From Litoreibacter janthinus (lineage in GTDB: Bacteria > Pseudomonadota > Alphaproteobacteria > Rhodobacterales > Rhodobacteraceae), in contig NZ_FOYO01000001.1 in assembly GCF_900111945.1 (NCBI RefSeq), positions 2,301,751 through 2,365,750 of the forward strand: DNA of 64,000 bases, read 5' to 3'. Shown piece after piece: positions 27,529-36,920 of the stretch (positions are counted from its first letter, which is position 1; the number at the start of each line of letters is the position of its first letter). Below the pieces are notes generated by a model that saw only the letters and a list, made by a program, of their open reading frames with translations, was not told the origin of the DNA and did no database searches. The translations under genes and the position numbers were made by a program.

Positions 27529-28251
27529 ATGCGAGTGCTACTCGTCGAAGACGATCCAACCACCGCCAAGTCCATCTCTATGATGCTGACCCATGCAAAT
27601 CTGAACGTATACTCAACCGATCTGGGTGAGGAGGGCATCGATCTTGCGAAGCTCTACGATTACGATCTGATCCTTCTTGACCTGAATTTGCCCGATATGA
27701 CGGGCCACGAGGTTCTACGGCAGCTACGGCAGGCGCGGATCGAGACGCCAATCCTAATTCTTTCCGGTGCGGATGACACGGAAAGCAAACTCAAGGGCTT
27801 TGGTTTCGGGGCGGATGATTACCTGACCAAGCCATTTCATCGCGAAGAACTTGTTGCGCGCATACATGCTATTATCCGCCGCTCCAAGGGGCATTCCCAG
27901 TCGATCATTCAAACGGGCTCGATCGCTGTAAACCTTGATGCCAAAACGGTCGATGTCGATGGCGCACCTGTTCATCTGACCGGCAAGGAATACCAGATGC
28001 TGGAGCTCCTCAGCCTACGGAAAGGCACGACCCTGACCAAGGAAATGTTCCTCAACCATCTGTATGGCGGCATGGACGAGCCAGAATTGAAGATCATTGA
28101 CGTATTTATCTGCAAACTGCGGAAAAAGCTGGCTTTGGCAACAGGCGGCGAAAGCAGTATCGAAACCGTTTGGGGGCGGGGATACGTTCTGCGTGATCCG
28201 CAACCCGTTTCGGAGCGCAATGACAGCAAGCGGATCGCAGCCTCTGCCTGA
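27529..28251 (+). CDS. ctrA: Cell-cycle response regulator CtrA
   Basis: CtrA is the OmpR-type master regulator of alphaproteobacterial cell cycle, motility and, in Rhodobacteraceae, gene transfer agent and flagellar genes. The 240-residue protein has receiver Asp51 ([10 protein letters not shown]), acidic Glu-Asp-Asp at residues 7-9, Lys in the TKPFHREEL switch, and a C-terminal winged helix ending in [12 protein letters not shown]. The start MRVLLVEDD is canonical. SciP is encoded just upstream, and ligA lies 147 bp downstream after a large hairpin. Confidence 0.97.
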   Translation: MRVLLVEDDPTTAKSISMMLTHANLNVYSTDLGEEGIDLAKLYDYDLILLDLNLPDMTGHEVLRQLRQARIETPILILSGADDTESKLKGFGFGADDYLTKPFHREELVARIHAIIRRSKGHSQSIIQTGSIAVNLDAKTVDVDGAPVHLTGKEYQMLELLSLRKGTTLTKEMFLNHLYGGMDEPELKIIDVFICKLRKKLALATGGESSIETVWGRGYVLRDPQPVSERNDSKRIAASA

Positions 28252-28283
28252 TAGTCACGCCTAACGTAATCGATGCACGAGTC

Positions 28284-28318
28284 AGTGTCGGCGCAGGTTC
28301 GTAACCGGCGTTGACACT
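28284..28318. terminator. Large hairpin between ctrA and ligA
   Basis: A 16-bp imperfect inverted repeat with arms at 28284-28299 and 28303-28318, one A-G mismatch and two G-T pairs, closed by the trinucleotide CGT. No T-run follows, so it could be a Rho-assisted 3' end for ctrA, an RNA-stabilising structure or a protein site. The distal arm contains TTGACA, which might also serve as a -35 box for ligA. Confidence 0.4.
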
Positions 28319-28395
28319 TGCTTGCTTTGGCCCGAGCGACTGGACGGCCCTTCATTCTCGCCATATCAACACAGTGTGCGAGCAATGGGGGATGA

Positions 28396-30540
<2,145 letters not shown>

Positions 30541-30546
30541 GCGAAT

Positions 30547-32637
30547 ATGGCAGGGCGTCCTGAAATACTGTTCCCCTTGTTCTCCGAGCTAACGGAACTG
30601 GAGGGCGTAGGCCCCAAAACGGCGAAGCATTTCGAGCAATTGGGGATCGAGAAGCCGCGCGATCTGTTGTTCACCCTGCCGCAATCAGGCATCGACCGCG
30701 CTGTTCGGAAATCGGTGCAGGACGCCAATCTGCCGGATGTCGTAACCGTCGAAGTTGAGATTGGTATGCACGTGCCGCCTCGATCAAGGGGGCGTCCTTA
30801 TCATATCCATGTCCGCGACGATAAGCTGGAGTTCCGCTTGGTGTTCTTCCACGCACATGGGGACTACCTGCAAAAACAACTGCCGACCGGGCAGCGGCGC
30901 GTGGTGTCGGGCAAGGTTGAGATGTTCGACGGGCAGGCGCAGATGGTGCATCCCGACTACATGCTGCCGGTCGCGCGAGCGTCCGAAATCCCTGAGTTCG
31001 AACCGATCTATCCGCTCACCCATGGTATTACACAGCGGGTCGTCCATAAGGCTGCGCAGTCGGCCTTAGAGCGTGTGCCTGAGTTGGCCGAATGGGTAGA
31101 TCCGGCGCAGAAGGCAAAAGCGGGCTGGCCTGACTGGCACGCGGCTATTCGGGCGGCCCATACGCCCAAAGAACTGTCCCAAATCACCGCTACGGACCCA
31201 GCTCGGGAGCGGCTGGCTTACGACGAGCTGTTCGCCCATCAGTTGACGTTGGCGCTCGCGCGCTCCACCGTGCGCGCCAAGCCGGGCGTGCCCAGCAAGG
31301 CTACTGGTGTCCTCCAATCTCGTGTTTTGGCGGCGCTGCCATATAGCCCAACTGGTGCGCAAAAGCGTGCGATCGCCGAGATCGCGGCGGATATGGAGAC
31401 CCCGTTGCGGATGAACCGTTTGCTGCAAGGTGATGTGGGCGCGGGAAAAACATTGGTGGCATTCATGGCGCTGCTGGCCGGCGTTGAAGCAGGCGGGCAG
31501 GGCGTGATGATGGCGCCGACAGAAATTTTGGCGCGGCAACATCATGAAAGCCTTGTTCCGTTGGCGCAGGACGCAGGTGTTGTGCTTGAACTTCTGACTG
31601 GGCGCGACAAAGGGGCGGAGCGGGCAGCAAAACTAGCGGCCTTGGCGTCTGGGGAAATTCAGGTGTTGGTCGGCACTCATGCAGTGTTCCAGAAGGACGT
31701 CGCGTTCCACGACTTGCGCCTTGCGGTCGTGGATGAGCAGCACCGTTTTGGGGTGAACCAGCGGCTGGAGCTTGGCGCGAAAGGGCGGGCTGTGGATGTT
31801 CTGGTGATGACCGCAACGCCGATCCCGCGGTCCCTGTCTTTGGCGCAATACGGCGATATGGATATCTCTATTCTGGACGAAAAGCCGCCCGGGCGAAAAC
31901 CGATCACGACAGCCACGGTATCTACTGCGCGCATAGACGAGGTGGTTGCCAAGCTGCGCAGGGCTATTGCCGCCGGTCGGCAGGCCTACTGGGTCTGCCC
32001 GCTGGTTGAGGAAAGCGAGCTGACCGACAAGACCGCGGCCGAAGATCGTTTCAAGCGACTGCGTGCCGCCTTGGGCGAAGGGGTCGTGGGACTTGTGCAC
32101 GGACAAATGCCCCCCGCCGAAAAAGACGCAGCGATGGCGCGGTTTGTGGCGGGTGAGACGTCCGTTTTGGTTGCGACCACGGTGATCGAGGTTGGTGTGA
32201 ACGTGCCAAATGCAACAATTATGGTGATTGAGCGGGCCGAGACCTTTGGATTAGCGCAGCTTCACCAATTGCGCGGACGGGTCGGGCGCGGGGATGCGGC
32301 GTCGACCTGCCTGCTCTTGTTCCAAGACCCGTTGTCCGAGACAGCCAAACGCCGATTGAGCATCATGCGAGAGACCGAAGACGGGTTCAGGATTTCGGAG
32401 GAGGATTTGGCGATGCGCGGGGCAGGTGATCTGATCGGCACCGCGCAAAGCGGTCTGCCCCGTTTTCGAATTGCGGATATCGAGCGTCAGACCGCGCTCA
32501 TGGCAATTGCTCAAAGTGATGCGCGCAAGCTGCTCTCGGATGATCCAAAACTCGAAACCTCTAGGGGGCGTGCCGCGCGTGTTCTTTTGTGGCTGATGGA
32601 GCAGGATAAGGCAATTCGTTTGATTTCAATTGGTTAG
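30547..32637 (+). CDS. recG: ATP-dependent DNA helicase RecG
   Basis: RecG remodels stalled replication forks and Holliday junctions. The 696-residue protein has the N-terminal wedge domain, Walker A GDVGAGKT near residue 298, the DEQH-type box VVDEQHRFGV, motif III TATPIPRS, and late helicase motifs including QLRGRVGRG. The length matches RecG. It follows ligA by 6 bp, forming a repair operon, and is followed by a candidate SOS box and a very small gene. Confidence 0.96.
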   Translation: MAGRPEILFPLFSELTELEGVGPKTAKHFEQLGIEKPRDLLFTLPQSGIDRAVRKSVQDANLPDVVTVEVEIGMHVPPRSRGRPYHIHVRDDKLEFRLVFFHAHGDYLQKQLPTGQRRVVSGKVEMFDGQAQMVHPDYMLPVARASEIPEFEPIYPLTHGITQRVVHKAAQSALERVPELAEWVDPAQKAKAGWPDWHAAIRAAHTPKELSQITATDPARERLAYDELFAHQLTLALARSTVRAKPGVPSKATGVLQSRVLAALPYSPTGAQKRAIAEIAADMETPLRMNRLLQGDVGAGKTLVAFMALLAGVEAGGQGVMMAPTEILARQHHESLVPLAQDAGVVLELLTGRDKGAERAAKLAALASGEIQVLVGTHAVFQKDVAFHDLRLAVVDEQHRFGVNQRLELGAKGRAVDVLVMTATPIPRSLSLAQYGDMDISILDEKPPGRKPITTATVSTARIDEVVAKLRRAIAAGRQAYWVCPLVEESELTDKTAAEDRFKRLRAALGEGVVGLVHGQMPPAEKDAAMARFVAGETSVLVATTVIEVGVNVPNATIMVIERAETFGLAQLHQLRGRVGRGDAASTCLLLFQDPLSETAKRRLSIMRETEDGFRISEEDLAMRGAGDLIGTAQSGLPRFRIADIERQTALMAIAQSDARKLLSDDPKLETSRGRAARVLLWLMEQDKAIRLISIG

Positions 32638-32676
32638 CAAGGTCGACACAAGAAAAGCCCCTGTTTGTTCTCAAAT

Positions 32677-32691
32677 GTTCTTAAAAAGTTC
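32677..32691. promoter_or_regulatory. Candidate LexA (SOS) box
   Basis: The sequence GTTC-TTAAAAA-GTTC is an exact match to the alphaproteobacterial LexA box GTTC-N7-GTTC. A further GTTC copy lies 6 bp upstream (32667-32670), so GTTCT occurs three times in 26 bp. A weaker inverted match GAAC-N7-CAAC follows near 32714. The site sits 69 bp before the start of the 40-residue protein, a suitable place for repression. Confidence 0.6.
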
Positions 32692-32759
32692 TTTACAGGT
32701 GTTGGGAAAAATGAGAACAAAGGTGCAACAAAAGCAAATCACTTGAGGGAGTTTTCATC

Positions 32760-32882
32760 ATGATCAACGATCTTCGCGATATACTGGCCCGGTCCCCTAA
32801 AGCCCTTGCCCAGGATGCGGCTGGCATCGCTGCCATTGGCGTGATGATGACTGTCGCCCTCTACATGCCCACGCTTTTTTAA
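32760..32882 (+). CDS. 40-residue membrane protein behind an SOS box
   Basis: A very short gene. The product has a polar, amphipathic first half (MINDLRDILARSPKALAQDA) and one membrane-spanning helix in the second (AGIAAIGVMMTVALYMPTLF), ending directly after the helix. A clear GAGGGAG site lies 6 bp before the ATG. It lies 122 bp after recG and behind the LexA-type box at 32677. SOS-controlled small membrane proteins known elsewhere include SidA (division inhibitor of Caulobacter) and TisB (toxin of E. coli); whether this protein acts similarly is inference. I recall similar tiny proteins in Rhodobacteraceae. Confidence 0.7.
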   Translation: MINDLRDILARSPKALAQDAAGIAAIGVMMTVALYMPTLF

Positions 32883-33059
32883 GAGTTAACTGCCTGCTGT
32901 CTTTTCCCTTGGCTCGGCTGGTCTTCTGTCCCGTGACCCGCTGAGGATGCGCAATGTCCCCAAACTATGCCGGCTGCCTCTTTCCCGGTTTGCGCATCTG
33001 ACCTGACTAGACAAGCCGACTGGCCGCTGCGTCCCGCCCGGGCGCGGCGGCTTTTTTTT
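32883..33059 (+). ncRNA. Structured region, possible sRNA or long 3' UTR
   Basis: Between the 40-residue gene and the convergent NifU-like gene is a 175-bp stretch without a frame. It holds a long-range stem, GATGCGCAA near 32947 pairing with TTGCGCATC near 32991, and ends with a strong intrinsic terminator. It could be the 3' UTR of the small gene or an independent RNA. I do not recognise it as 6S, SRP, tmRNA or RNase P RNA. Confidence 0.32.
33023..33059 (+). terminator. Intrinsic terminator
   Basis: A 9-bp stem (GCCGCTGCG with CGCGGCGGC, one G-T pair) at 33023-33031 and 33043-33051, loop of 11, followed by eight T residues. It ends plus-strand transcription from the small gene region. The T-run runs into the stop codon of the convergent NifU-like gene. 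Confidence 0.8.
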
Positions 33060-33510
33060 ATGCGCAGCTTGCGTTGCGGACCTGTTCCAGCGCCTCGACG
33101 GTCGCATCCAGCGCCAACATAATCGACGCATGTCGGTTGCGGAATTCTTTGGCTGGTAGCAGAACCTTCAACCCGTCGAACGGAGCGTCGGGGGCAGGGC
33201 CGTCGGATTTGAGCATGGCCTTGAGTTGCGCCTGTGCTGTGCGAACCTCGTCTTCGGTGCGCCCGATGATGGCGCCCCCAACCACAGAAGCGGCAGCCTG
33301 ACCCAAGGCGCAGGCCTTCACGTCTTGACCAAACTTCGAAATTTGGTCGCCATCCAGACATAAATCCACAGTCACGGTCGAGCCGCAGAGCGGAGAGCGC
33401 CGCTTGATCGTAGCCTGAGGCGCGGAGAGGCGCTCTGTATGTGGAATGTCAGCAGCAAGCGCAAGAATTTGGCCCGAGTAGAGCTTTATCAGGTCGGTAT
33501 TCTCAGACAT
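33058..33510 (-). CDS. NifU/IscU-like Fe-S scaffold protein
   Basis: A 150-residue protein with the IscU/NifU-N fold signature: LYSGQILALAADIP at the start, Cys42 in SPLCGSTVTVDL, Cys67 in VKACALGQAAASV. At the place of the third ligand (usually His-Cys) the sequence is Arg-His-Ala; a cysteine instead occurs at position 149, next to the C-terminus. It may still assemble or carry a cluster with a different ligand set, or act as a chaperone. The ATG at 33510 has an AGGAG site. It is divergent from hisI. Confidence 0.78.
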   Translation of the reverse strand: MSENTDLIKLYSGQILALAADIPHTERLSAPQATIKRRSPLCGSTVTVDLCLDGDQISKFGQDVKACALGQAAASVVGGAIIGRTEDEVRTAQAQLKAMLKSDGPAPDAPFDGLKVLLPAKEFRNRHASIMLALDATVEALEQVRNASCA

Positions 33511-33591
33511 CTCGGTGCTCCTAACGGACCTTTTCAACGGGGACAAATCCATAGATAAGCCGTAGTGCCGCGTTTGCAAAAGGTAAATCCC

Positions 33592-33954
33592 ATGACCCGC
33601 TTTGATTCACTAAGCCTCACATTCAATGACCAAGGCTTGGTGCCTGTGATCGCGCAGGACCATGTAAGCGGCGAAGTATTGATGCTGGCCTGGATGAACG
33701 CTGAGGCTGTAGCACAGACTTTGGAAACCAAGAAAGTAACCTATTGGTCTCGGTCGCGTCAGGCGTTCTGGGTCAAGGGCGAGACCTCCGGTCATGTGCA
33801 AACCTTGGTAGACCTGCGTGTTGATTGTGATCGGGATTGCCTGCTGGCAGTCGTGGAGCAGGTCGGTCCAGCGTGTCACACCAACCGGCGCAGTTGCTTT
33901 TACACCTCGGTTGTAGACGGCGCAGAGCGCGAGTTGATGAAGCCGGAAAGCTAA
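33592..33954 (+). CDS. hisI: Phosphoribosyl-AMP cyclohydrolase HisI
   Basis: HisI opens the adenine ring of phosphoribosyl-AMP in histidine synthesis. This 120-residue protein has the family marks: VLMLAWMNAEA, the YWSRSRQAFWVKGETSGH stretch, metal-site motifs DCDRDCLL and CHTNRRSCFY. The length fits a stand-alone HisI without HisE fusion. I chose the ATG at 33592, preceded by AAAGGTAAATCCC. It converges on gluQ with a 4-bp stop overlap. Confidence 0.94.
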   Translation: MTRFDSLSLTFNDQGLVPVIAQDHVSGEVLMLAWMNAEAVAQTLETKKVTYWSRSRQAFWVKGETSGHVQTLVDLRVDCDRDCLLAVVEQVGPACHTNRRSCFYTSVVDGAERELMKPES

Positions 33955-34844
33955 AGCCCGACCATCGCGCGAATGTCTTGTGGAGTAAGCCCATCCTCGC
34001 GGTATTTTGAGATTGCGCGGGCATCGTCGCGCTTGGCCAGCCGTTTCCCATCTTCGTCACGGATCAGCTTGTGGTGGTGATAGGTCGGCGTCGGAAGGCC
34101 TAAAAGTTGTTGCAACACGACGTGGATCTTTGTGGCTTCGAACAAATCCCGACCGCGTACGACATGGCTGATTTTCTGGGCCGCGTCGTCCAGGACGACA
34201 GACAAGTGATAGGACGTCCCCATATCGCGGCGGGCGAGAACGACGTCGCCAATGGTTTCGATCAACGCGTCGGGGGTAAACTCGATCAGGCCGGTTTCGC
34301 CATTGGGGCCTTCTCCGGTTTCGGTGAAGCTGAAAGTGAACGGGCCGTGACGCGACTTGCTGGCGCCGAGATGCGTTACGGCTGCCCGCATATCCAACCG
34401 CAGAGTGTCGCCTTCGTTCCACTGCCGCTTTACAGAAATCCCTTCTTCAGGGCGGCAAGTGCCCGGATAAACAAGGCCGTCTGGCCCATAGACCGCGACC
34501 CCTTCTTGTGGAGCGGACAGAGCTTCCTTGATGTCTGCCCGAGAACAGCCGCAGGGATAAATCAGCCCCGCCAGTGCAGATGTTTCGATAGCCATCCTAT
34601 ATTGGCCTAATCGATCAGATTGGCGCATGACGGGCTCTGGCCAGCAGATCCCGAGCCATTTTAAATCGTCATATATCTGCGCTTCCCATGCAAGGCGTGC
34701 GCGGCCTTGGTCGATATCCTCAATGCGTAAAAGAAAGTCGCCGCCTTCACACATCGCCATGTCATACGCCAAAAGCGCTGAATAGGCGTGGCCAAGATGG
34801 AGCGGCCCCGTCGGGGACGGCGCGAAACGGGTGCGAAATGTCAC
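33951..34844 (-). CDS. gluQ: Glutamyl-Q tRNA(Asp) synthetase GluQRS
   Basis: GluQRS resembles the catalytic half of glutamyl-tRNA synthetase and attaches glutamate to queuosine at position 34 of tRNA-Asp. The 297-residue protein has FAPSPTGPLHLGH as its HIGH motif, a zinc site (CGCSRADI, and Cys in YPGTCR) and a KMSKS-like GKRLAKRD. It lacks the anticodon-binding domain, as expected. The start is GTG within a GTGA overlap with the methyltransferase stop, so the two are translationally coupled. Confidence 0.92.
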   Translation of the reverse strand: MTFRTRFAPSPTGPLHLGHAYSALLAYDMAMCEGGDFLLRIEDIDQGRARLAWEAQIYDDLKWLGICWPEPVMRQSDRLGQYRMAIETSALAGLIYPCGCSRADIKEALSAPQEGVAVYGPDGLVYPGTCRPEEGISVKRQWNEGDTLRLDMRAAVTHLGASKSRHGPFTFSFTETGEGPNGETGLIEFTPDALIETIGDVVLARRDMGTSYHLSVVLDDAAQKISHVVRGRDLFEATKIHVVLQQLLGLPTPTYHHHKLIRDEDGKRLAKRDDARAISKYREDGLTPQDIRAMVGL

Positions 34845-35452
34845 TTTTTCTCGAAGATATAGATGGTGGACTTGAGCCCAAGGCCCGGCAAGTGGGCGCC
34901 GTAGTTTTCGATCCGCAAAGCGTGCCCCGCCTGCCTGAGACGCTGGACCCCATTCGCATACTCAGGATCGGCAAGGGCGTGGTCATTCAGCGAGAACCCA
35001 AACAAGCCGCCTGAGGGGAGAAGAGCAATCAGATCATCCATCAGTGAAGCTGGCCCGGCCCCGGTGGAGATCACGCCGATGGCAGTGATGGCTTGGTAAG
35101 TGTTGGGTTTGAAAGGCAGGGGCTGGGATAAATCCAGTTCAATAAGCTCGCGGAAATGGCCTGTCTGACGCGCTTGCGCCAACATGCCGGTTGACGGGTC
35201 GGCCCCATCAAGCGTTGAAAACCCTGCGGATTGCAACTCGGCACCGGACAATCCTGTCCCGCAACCGTAGTCCAGAACTGGAAGGGTTTGATCCTCACTG
35301 ATCGTTGCCAAGGCCTGAGCGACCCGCCGCGGCGTCTGGTAGCCGTTCTCGGAAATCTCTTCGTTATAGCTGGACGACCAAGCGTCATACAGCTCGCGCG
35401 TTGCCTCGGCGCCGCTGGTTTCGTAGACTTTATCCAAGAATTTTTCAGCCAT
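34841..35452 (-). CDS. Class I SAM-dependent methyltransferase
   Basis: A 203-residue Rossmann-type methyltransferase. Motif I is VLDYGCGTGLSG near residue 60, followed by an acidic loop (LDGADPSTGML) and a post-motif LDLSQPLPF. The substrate is unknown; the best guess from such sequences is a small molecule rather than nucleic acid. It lies 21 bp after trmFO and overlaps gluQ by 4 bp, so it is the middle gene of a trmFO-methyltransferase-gluQ run, which hints at a tRNA-linked role (inference). Confidence 0.8.
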   Translation of the reverse strand: MAEKFLDKVYETSGAEATRELYDAWSSSYNEEISENGYQTPRRVAQALATISEDQTLPVLDYGCGTGLSGAELQSAGFSTLDGADPSTGMLAQARQTGHFRELIELDLSQPLPFKPNTYQAITAIGVISTGAGPASLMDDLIALLPSGGLFGFSLNDHALADPEYANGVQRLRQAGHALRIENYGAHLPGLGLKSTIYIFEKK

Positions 35453-35473
35453 AGGTGCAGCCTGACAAATTCC

Positions 35474-36832
35474 TTACGCGGCGTCCAGTCGCGCGTTCTC
35501 CAGCCAGCGTGTCCATGCTTCTTTGGCCCGATCGGTATACATTTTGTAGCGCGTGGTGCGGTTTTTGCGGCCAGTCTTGGCGTCAACCACGGGCGGGAAG
35601 AGCCCGAAATTGACATTCATCGGCTGGAAGGTTTTCGCATCCGCGCCGCCTGTGATGTGTGTCACAAGCGCACCCATGGCTGTGGTCGGTTCGGGAACGC
35701 TGAGTTCGCGGCCAAGTATTTCCGCAGCGGCGTAACGCCCGGCAAGCAGCCCCATTGCGGCGGATTCTACATAGCCCTCAACGCCCGTGATCTGGCCCGC
35801 AAAACGTAGATGCGGCTTCGATTTCAAACGCATCTGGCCATCCAGAAGAGTGGGAGAGTTAATGAAGGTGTTGCGGTGGATGCCGCCCAGACGCGCAAAT
35901 TCTGCGTTCTCAAGGCCCGGTATCATACGCAAAACTTCCTTTTGCGCCCCGTATTTCATCTTGGTCTGGAATCCGACAATATTGAACAATGTCCCAAGAG
36001 CGTTGTCGCGACGAAGTTGCACGATGGCATGGGCCTTGATAGTTGGCTGGTGCGGGTTGGTGAGGCCTACGGGCTTCATTGGGCCGTATCGCAGTGTTTC
36101 GCGGCCGCGTTCCGCCATGACTTCGATCGGGAGACAGCCGTCGAAATAACCTGCGGTCTCACCCGGTTTGAATTCGGTCTTCTCGGCTTCCAGAAGCCTG
36201 TCGATAAAGGCCTCGTATGTGTCTTTGTCCATCGGGCAGTTGAGGTAAGCGGTGCGGTCTTCCTCGGTTTCGCCCTTGTCATAGCGGGACTGGAACCACG
36301 CCTTTTCCATGTTGATCGTGTCGAAGTAGATAATCGGCGCGATGGCGTCGAAAAAGGCCAAGGCGTCTTGGCCGGTTTCCGCAGCAATGGCTTCTGCCAA
36401 GCCGGGCGAAGTCAGTGGCCCTGTGGCGATGATCCAGTCGCCACTTTCGGGCAGCGCTTCGATTGGCTCGTAAGAAACGGAGATATCAGGGTGCGCGGTT
36501 AGCTTGGCTGTGACGGATTGCGCAAAAGGATCGCGGTCGACGGCCAAAGCGCCGCCAGCGGGCAGGGCGTGTTTGTCGGCCATTTCCATGATGATGCCGC
36601 CCGCTTGGCGCATTTCCCAGTGCAACAGTCCAACGGCGTTTTGCTCGCTATCATCCGAACGGAAGGAGTTGGAACACACCATTTCCGCCAGGTCGCCGGT
36701 GCGATGGGCGAAGGTTTCGACCTTGGGACGCATCTCGTGGATCACCACTTTGACGCCCATGTTGGCAGCCTGCCAAGCGGCTTCAGAGCCCGCCATTCCG
36801 CCGCCGATAATATTGAGGATACGATCTGTCAT
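35474..36832 (-). CDS. trmFO: tRNA (uracil-54 C5)-methyltransferase TrmFO
   Basis: TrmFO makes ribothymidine 54 in tRNA using methylenetetrahydrofolate and FADH2. The 452-residue protein begins with the dinucleotide fold ([14 protein letters not shown]) and carries [14 protein letters not shown] and [31 protein letters not shown] family stretches (several short matches). The ATG at 36832 gives the canonical start; a frame open to 36865 lies in the spacer. It is found in Rhodobacteraceae and Firmicutes instead of TrmA. It is downstream of gyrA's terminator on the same strand. Confidence 0.95.
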   Translation of the reverse strand: MTDRILNIIGGGMAGSEAAWQAANMGVKVVIHEMRPKVETFAHRTGDLAEMVCSNSFRSDDSEQNAVGLLHWEMRQAGGIIMEMADKHALPAGGALAVDRDPFAQSVTAKLTAHPDISVSYEPIEALPESGDWIIATGPLTSPGLAEAIAAETGQDALAFFDAIAPIIYFDTINMEKAWFQSRYDKGETEEDRTAYLNCPMDKDTYEAFIDRLLEAEKTEFKPGETAGYFDGCLPIEVMAERGRETLRYGPMKPVGLTNPHQPTIKAHAIVQLRRDNALGTLFNIVGFQTKMKYGAQKEVLRMIPGLENAEFARLGGIHRNTFINSPTLLDGQMRLKSKPHLRFAGQITGVEGYVESAAMGLLAGRYAAAEILGRELSVPEPTTAMGALVTHITGGADAKTFQPMNVNFGLFPPVVDAKTGRKNRTTRYKMYTDRAKEAWTRWLENARLDAA

Positions 36833-36873
36833 GGGGGGGATGTAGCGCAGCGTGTGGTTAAGCACAAAAGCAA

Positions 36874-36900
36874 AATGGCCACCCCAGAGAGGCGGCCATT
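36874..36900 (-). terminator. Intrinsic terminator after gyrA
   Basis: A 7-bp perfect stem (AATGGCC/GGCCATT) at 36874-36880 and 36894-36900, extended by two G-C pairs beyond one mismatch. Read on the minus strand it is followed by TTGCTTTTG. It separates gyrA from trmFO. Confidence 0.6.
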
Positions 36901-36920
36901 AGAATTGAAGGATGGGCCGG

